A DNA stretch of 64,000 nucleotides from Owenia fusiformis (taxonomy: Eukaryota > Annelida > Polychaeta > Sabellida > Oweniidae), in assembly GCA_903813345.2 (NCBI GenBank), contig CAIIXF020000003.1, forward strand, positions 27,483,248-27,547,247, given 5' to 3'. The notes beneath the pieces were generated by a model, which was given only the letters and a program-made list of their open reading frames with translations, was not told the DNA's origin and searched no databases. Positions 58,613-64,000 of this stretch are shown here, piece by piece. Each line of letters begins with the position of its first letter. Position 1 is the first letter of the stretch. Made by a program: the position numbers and the translations under genes.

Positions 58613-59646
58613 CAGGGTGTTCCATATGTTTCAGGAATGATGCTTTGTTTTAATGGTTTTCTTTTCAATCTAACTGAATTTTTTAAACATGTTTTGAATA
58701 AGTTGGGAAAGTTTCATATCGTGAAGTTCAGTAGTCTTAATTATATAGTTGCTATAGTAACCTAGGGGTAGGGTAGGTGGAGCAGGTGTAACAACGCGCA
58801 AAATATATGAAAAATTGGTAAAAACATTTTTTTGTACGAAGTGTGACTAAGTATTAGGTTGTCAGAGTTGGATCAAACTTGTCAGTAATTAAACAAAAAT
58901 GAAGGTGAATTCCAAGAAAGGAAAAAAGTCACCACCCTTGGTCACATCACAATTTAAACACCTTTCATGCCATGAGTTACAAAGGAGAATAAATACAGGT
59001 AATTTTGGACGAGCGGCCATCTTGAAAAGTGAAAAAGTCATTAGCAAAGGAAAACCTTCGACTTAAGCAACATACAACAATCTGTGACAAGACATGACAT
59101 GTGTGAATAACAGTTTTCTGCAGCAGACACAATTAAATTCCGAACGAATGCACATGGGGACTCAATGGTGGTAACCTCTAGAGTGTATGAGTAGTACAAG
59201 TGGTTCAAATCTGGAAGGGAAACTGAGACCGATTATCCAAAATGTGGACACCAGTGCGGAAACTAGTGCGGAAGGGATAGGTGCTGAAATAATGATGATG
59301 GCTAATAAAGGGTGTGATAACATTTTAATTTCCAGGAATCCACCTTTATTCTTTTTAATTTCCAACAAGTTTGATGCGACTATGACAAATTAATACTTTG
59401 AACACTTTATACAAAAACTACTATTTTTACAAAAATGTCATGTTTTGCGCGTTGTTACACCTGCTCCACCTACCCTACCCCTAGGTTACTATAGCAACCA
59501 TATTATTCAGTCTACTGAGTTTCATGATATGAAACTTTTCCAACTTATTCACAACATATTTGGACACATTTTGTCAAAAAATCAGCTAGATTGAAAAGAA
59601 AACTAATAAAATACAGCATCATTCCTGAAACATATGGAACGCCCTG
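58613..59646. mobile_element. 1034-bp mariner-type foldback MITE
   Basis: CAGGGTGTTCCATATGTTTC at the left and GAAACATATGGAACGCCCTG at the right are inverted ends, flanked by TA. The arms are about 200 bp. They include GTTGCTATAGTAACC, which is also in the inverted repeats of the mariner at 21362-23323, so the two families are related. There is no transposase inside. The internal frames at 59162-59393 lack motifs. Confidence 0.85.
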
Positions 59647-61221
59647 TAGTTCACTCAAGTTTATTGTTAAAGATGTAATAAAACCGTTTTACTCGATTTA
59701 AACTATATTTATGCTACCTTTCCGTATGAATGCCACACTTTCCAACCACAGTCAACAACACTTCCAAAAGTTCATTTCATCATGATATTAATCGGGAATA
59801 TAAAGTCAGCACTGCACGTGTTTTCGCGACACTTCGTTGGGAATCAATTTGCCGCGAAATACGTTTTTGTAAATAAAAATAAAACCCTGGTCGCAAAATG
59901 AGTTGTTCACTCTTAGATTGAACCAATTATTGCATGATTTAAGGATATTTTTATTAATTCTGCAAAGGGTATACCAGTTCAGTAAGTAAATATAGCCTAA
60001 TACTACACCAACGCATTGTGTTTGCGGATTAAGCTTTTTTGTTGTAATGTTGTATTGTTAGGCCATTATTTGTTATTGTGCATGCGAATGTGAAACTGAT
60101 GTATATTTCTACTAAATTATGTTTTATGGGGATATATCACTAGCTTTTAAATCAATGAAACTTAATAGATGTGCGTGGGTACTGCGATAACATGACCATT
60201 GCAAGGACGACAGCATGAGCAATAGATGTATGTTACAATGATTATGTTACCCCAAGTAGAAACTATACAATTGTCGACGATTTTAAGCACGAGTGTCTTG
60301 TATTGGACTTTGAAGGAGAGCTGTAGCCGAAATGCATAGGCCAAAATACTGGACACGAGTGCAGTGAATCGCCAAGAATTCTTTCACTCAATATGTTTTT
60401 AGATTCTTTCCACACGGGGTAAACGACTTTGTACAATATTATTGACTAAAAAGAATTATTATGTAACGAATAGCGTGACAGATATCTTTGAGAACATCTG
60501 TGGAAAAAATAACATTCAACTATGATATTTCATGAAGAGCGTTCCTCATCTGCCATTCCATTATGTCGCAAGTGTTTTGGATTGCTATTTCTAGACATGA
60601 GTACTTGTACATGATATTCAGTTGGTGATGACAGCATTACAATTGATGCCGACATTCATACGAACTAGTACGCTACATTTCTCGACAAGACTGACGTCAT
60701 TTTTATAGATATCGTAAATCCTGACCATGTAGTTGAGCACATCTATCATTCTCCCAGTATGACATTATTAGATATTGTGATCATGTTATAAGTAAACATA
60801 CCCCGGTTCTAGAATAACATCAGTACGTGGCATACCTGCATTAGACATGTCTTGAATGTTCGTTATAAAATGGAAAGAGTTAAGAGCATCGATGAATGTG
60901 GTACATGCATGCCGACATATTTGAAATTGTTCGTTTATATAAAAAATCTTTTCTTTATTCATTTGTAATGCAAAATGCATAAAAATCAGTTGAACTGAGT
61001 ATATTTTAAGCATAGGAAAGGCACAGTCTAATTAATTAACACGTCATTAGCCTCTTTTATTTACACCAAGCGCGACATGATTATATTCTGTAGACTGTAG
61101 AAGATAAATATATGAAACCTGATATATGTTTGTAATCTTTATAAGACAAGATACGAAGATGCACATAGTTACTGCTTACCAGACATCAAATGATTTAAAA
61201 ACAAAAGTTTTACAAATGGCA
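59647..61221. other. intergenic, no gene recognised
   Basis: No supported exon. The minus-strand frame at 60786-61013 has protein-like composition but no convincing acceptor. Confidence 0.4.
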
Positions 61222-61605
61222 AACAGTCAAAAGGTCATGCGAACATGCTTTGATATAGTTTTAGTTCTAGTATGCTTTCTGATAGTTTGGATACTTTTCT
61301 AAATGTGATGACATCGGAATGGATTGCTATTATGGGTTTATCAAACATTCTGAACAGTCAAAAGGTCATGCGAACATGCTTTGATATAGTTTTAGTTCTA
61401 GTGTACTTTCTGATAGTTTGGATACTTTTCTAAATGTGATGACATCGGAATGGATTGCTATTATGGGTTTTTCAAACATTCTGAACAGTCAAAAGGTCAT
61501 GCGAACATGCTTTGATATAGTTTTAGTTCTAGTATGCTTTCTGATAGTTTGGATACTTTTCTAAATGTGATGACATCGGAATAGATTGCCATTATAAACA
61601 TTCTG
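61222..61605. repeat. 131-bp tandem repeat, about three copies
   Basis: AACAGTCAAAAGGTCATGCG recurs at 61222, 61353 and 61484, and the units differ at only a few positions. The third is cut short near 61605. No coding sense is seen. Confidence 0.9.
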
Positions 61606-61799
61606 AGTTCTCACCAGCATCTCCGTGCTTCAAACAAGAGAAGACTAATATGTACATTGTGAACTATGAAACGAACACTCGAAAACTGTTGTCCACTGTC
61701 CCCTACACTTGGACAGTAGGTATCGATGCTGTCGATTTTACATGCTAGAAGATATAAAAAAGACTGACCGTCTGATGTCCAAATGGCAGATAGGGTATA

Positions 61800-63690
61800 T
61801 TTCGCATGAACGGTCAATTTGATTGTTGTAGTCTTTTGCGCTAGGAGGATATCTCAACAACACAAAGGGTATATTTCGCATTTATTGTAGTCTTTGCGCT
61901 AGGAGGATATCTAAACAACAGAGAGGGTATATTTCCGCGGCATTTATTGTAGTCTTTTACGCTAGGAGGATATCTCAAAAACAGACAGGGTATATTTCGC
62001 ATTTATTGTAGTCTTTTACGCTAGGAGGATATCTCAACAACAGACAGGGTATATTTCGCTTTATTGTAGTCTTTTACGGTAGGAGGTTACCTAAACAACA
62101 GACAGGGTATATTTCGCATAAACGGTCAATTTGATTGTTGTAGTCTTTTACGCTAGGAGGATATTCAAATAACAGACAGGGTATATTTCGCATGATCGGT
62201 CAATTTGATTGTTGTAATCTATTACGCTAGGATGATATTCAAATAACAGACAGGGTATACTTCGCATAAACGGTCAATTTGACCGTTGTAGTCTATTACG
62301 CTTGAGGGATATCCAAATAACAGGCAGGGTATAAATCGTACAAATGCTCAATTTGGCCGGTGCAGTCTATTACGCTAGGAGGATATCTAAACAACAGGCA
62401 GGGTATAAATCGTACAAATGCTCAATTTGGCCGGTGCAGTCTATTACGCTAGGAGGATATCTAAACAACAGACAGTATAAATCGTACAAATGCTCAATTT
62501 GGCCGGTGCAGTCTATTACGCTAGGAGGATATCTAAACAACAGACAGGGTATAAATCGTACAAATGCTCAATTTGGCCGGTGCAGTCTATTACGCTAGGA
62601 GGATATCTAAACAACAGGCAGGGTATAAATCGTACAAATGCTCAATTTGGCCGGTGCAGTCTATTACGCTAGGAGGATATCTAAACAACAGACAGGGTAT
62701 AAATTGTACAAATGCTCAATTTGGCCGGTGCAGTCTATTACGCTAGGAGGATATCTAAACAACAGACAGGGTACAAATCGTACAAATGCTCAATTTGGCC
62801 GGTGCAGTCTATTACGCTAGGAGGATATCTAAACAACAGGCAGGGTATAAATCGTACAAATGCTCAATTTGGCCGGTGCAGTCTATTACGCTAGGAGGAT
62901 ATCTAAACAACAGGCAGGGTATAAATCGTACAAATGCTCAATTTGGCCGGTGCAGTCTATTACGCTAGGAGGATATCTAAACAACAGACGGGGTATAAAT
63001 CGTACAAATGCTTAATTTGGCCGGTGCAGTCTATTACGCTAGGAGGATATCTCAACAACAGACAGGGTATATTTCGCATTTATTGTAGTCTTTTACGCTA
63101 GGAGGATATCTAAACAACTGACAGGGTATATTTTGCATAAACGGTCAATTTGATTGTTGTAGTCTTTTACGCTAGGAGGATATCCAAATAACAGACAGGG
63201 TATATTTCGAATGATCGGTCAATTTGACCGTTGTAGTCTATTACGCTTGGAGGATATCTAAACAACAGACAGGGTATATTTTGCATGATCGGTCAATTTG
63301 ACCGTTGTAGTCTATTACGCTTGGAGGATATCCAAATAACAGGCAGGGTATATATCGTACAAATGCTCAATTTGGCCGATGCAGTCTATTACGCTAGGAG
63401 GATATTTAAATAACAGACAGGGTATATTTCGCATAAACGGTCAATTTGACTGCTGTAGTCCGTTACGCTAGGACAATATTCGAATAGCAGACAGCCTACA
63501 TTTCAAATAAGGGGACAATTGACCCTCAAAGTCTACTATGCTGAGAGAATACTATCCAAGAAGACAGCCAGGCTATATTCTAAATAAAGGGCTTTACCTG
63601 TCACAAAACGACATCGAAACCACAGACAGTCAGGCTATATGTCATTTAAAGGTTCAGGTTGACCGTCGTATTCTACGTTAGAGACAAAAC
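61800..63690. repeat. 74-bp minisatellite with variant unit types
   Basis: Anchor words TACGCTAGGAGGATATCTAA and GACAGGGTATA recur about 25 times. The core (about 62330-63050) has ten near-identical 74-bp units with CAAATGCTCAATTTGGCCGG. The flanks have older unit types: ATTTCGCATAAACGGTCAATTT, and a short type that lacks about 17 bp. Units decay toward 63690. The 74-bp period is not a multiple of three, so the many 60-codon open frames it creates are not genes. Confidence 0.95.
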
Positions 63691-64000
63691 TCGATTGACT
63701 CGTATTAGTTAGAATAATGATGAAATTGAGAATGTTCAATAAGATTAATTACCGTTTGAGTCAGTATGATCCCGGTCGTTACGAACTACATATATCCTTT
63801 TAGAAAATCATTTCCTCCAAGTAATATCTCCGGATTGCTTTCATTATTTGAATTTATTGCTTTAGATTTTTTAAGAGATGTATAGTGGGTGGGGTATCCG
63901 TGACTGTCAACAATTTAGTAAATTGTATTGTATATAATTGTATACTATTGTATTGTTTATACAGTAAGTCGACGCTCCTTCAAACACTGCTCCAAAAGGG
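63691..64000. other. right-end flank, nothing recognised
   Basis: AT-rich DNA with short TATTGTA-type repeats near 63920-63955. No coding exon is seen. Confidence 0.4.

Noticed and set aside
60786-61013. 75-codon minus frame with a possible donor near its end
   Set aside because: No convincing acceptor and no homologous family seen.
62344-62968. Six overlapping 60-84 codon open frames with nearly the same protein
   Set aside because: They come from the 74-bp tandem unit read in successive frames; there is no codon-level logic.
1-64000. CRISPR arrays or prokaryotic operons
   Set aside because: The direct repeats are head-to-tail satellites without unique spacers, and genes have spliceosomal introns.

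Overview
The window is animal nuclear DNA: AT-rich, with phase-consistent GT-AG introns, long intergenic stretches, tRNA-derived SINE fragments, LINE fragments, mariner/MITE DNA transposons and minisatellites. Gene content and repeat style fit a marine invertebrate (a hemichordate, echinoderm, cephalochordate or lophotrochozoan), but the sequence alone does not fix the phylum. Exon limits were worked out by hand from splice signals and reading phase.

Layout. 960-7138 (+): magnesium-dependent phosphatase 1 (MDP1)-like gene, lacking its first exon. It has a duplicated active-site exon (two 61-nt versions 44 nt apart) and two alternative terminal exons. 7.1-12.7 kb: intergenic DNA with foldback MITEs. 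13867-15618 (-): two-exon F-box/leucine-rich protein whose 3' end lies in a 614-bp tandem duplication. 15.6-20.8 kb: LINE fragment, Mutator-like foldback element enclosing a tRNA-type SINE, and a CCAAT/TATA promoter-like block. 20851-36925 (+): complete M1 zinc aminopeptidase (aminopeptidase N type), 20 exons per transcript plus one alternative, 1062 aa. Two interchangeable 155-nt exons encode GAMEN and HExxH. Its first intron carries an apparently intact mariner with an intron-split transposase. 37413-39433 (-): small secreted Cys-rich protein, convergent with the aminopeptidase, with a CACTA-like element in its first intron. 42436-46056 (-): secreted 229-aa protein of unknown family, with a 46-bp minisatellite in its second intron that is itself split by a clean MITE insertion. 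47.2-48.4 kb: repeat element. 53004-54377 (-): class A peptide-type GPCR. 55.2-64 kb: foldback and mariner relics, a 131-bp triplication and a 74-bp minisatellite.

The genes do not form an obvious pathway. The striking shared feature is that two unrelated enzyme genes each carry duplicated, frame-incompatible exons over the catalytic site, which implies mutually exclusive splicing that changes active-site sequence. In the aminopeptidase, identical 12-nt elements complementary to one intronic site lie where a competing-hairpin splicing switch would place them. The rest of the window is mainly a record of TA-targeting DNA transposons and their long-inverted-repeat derivatives.
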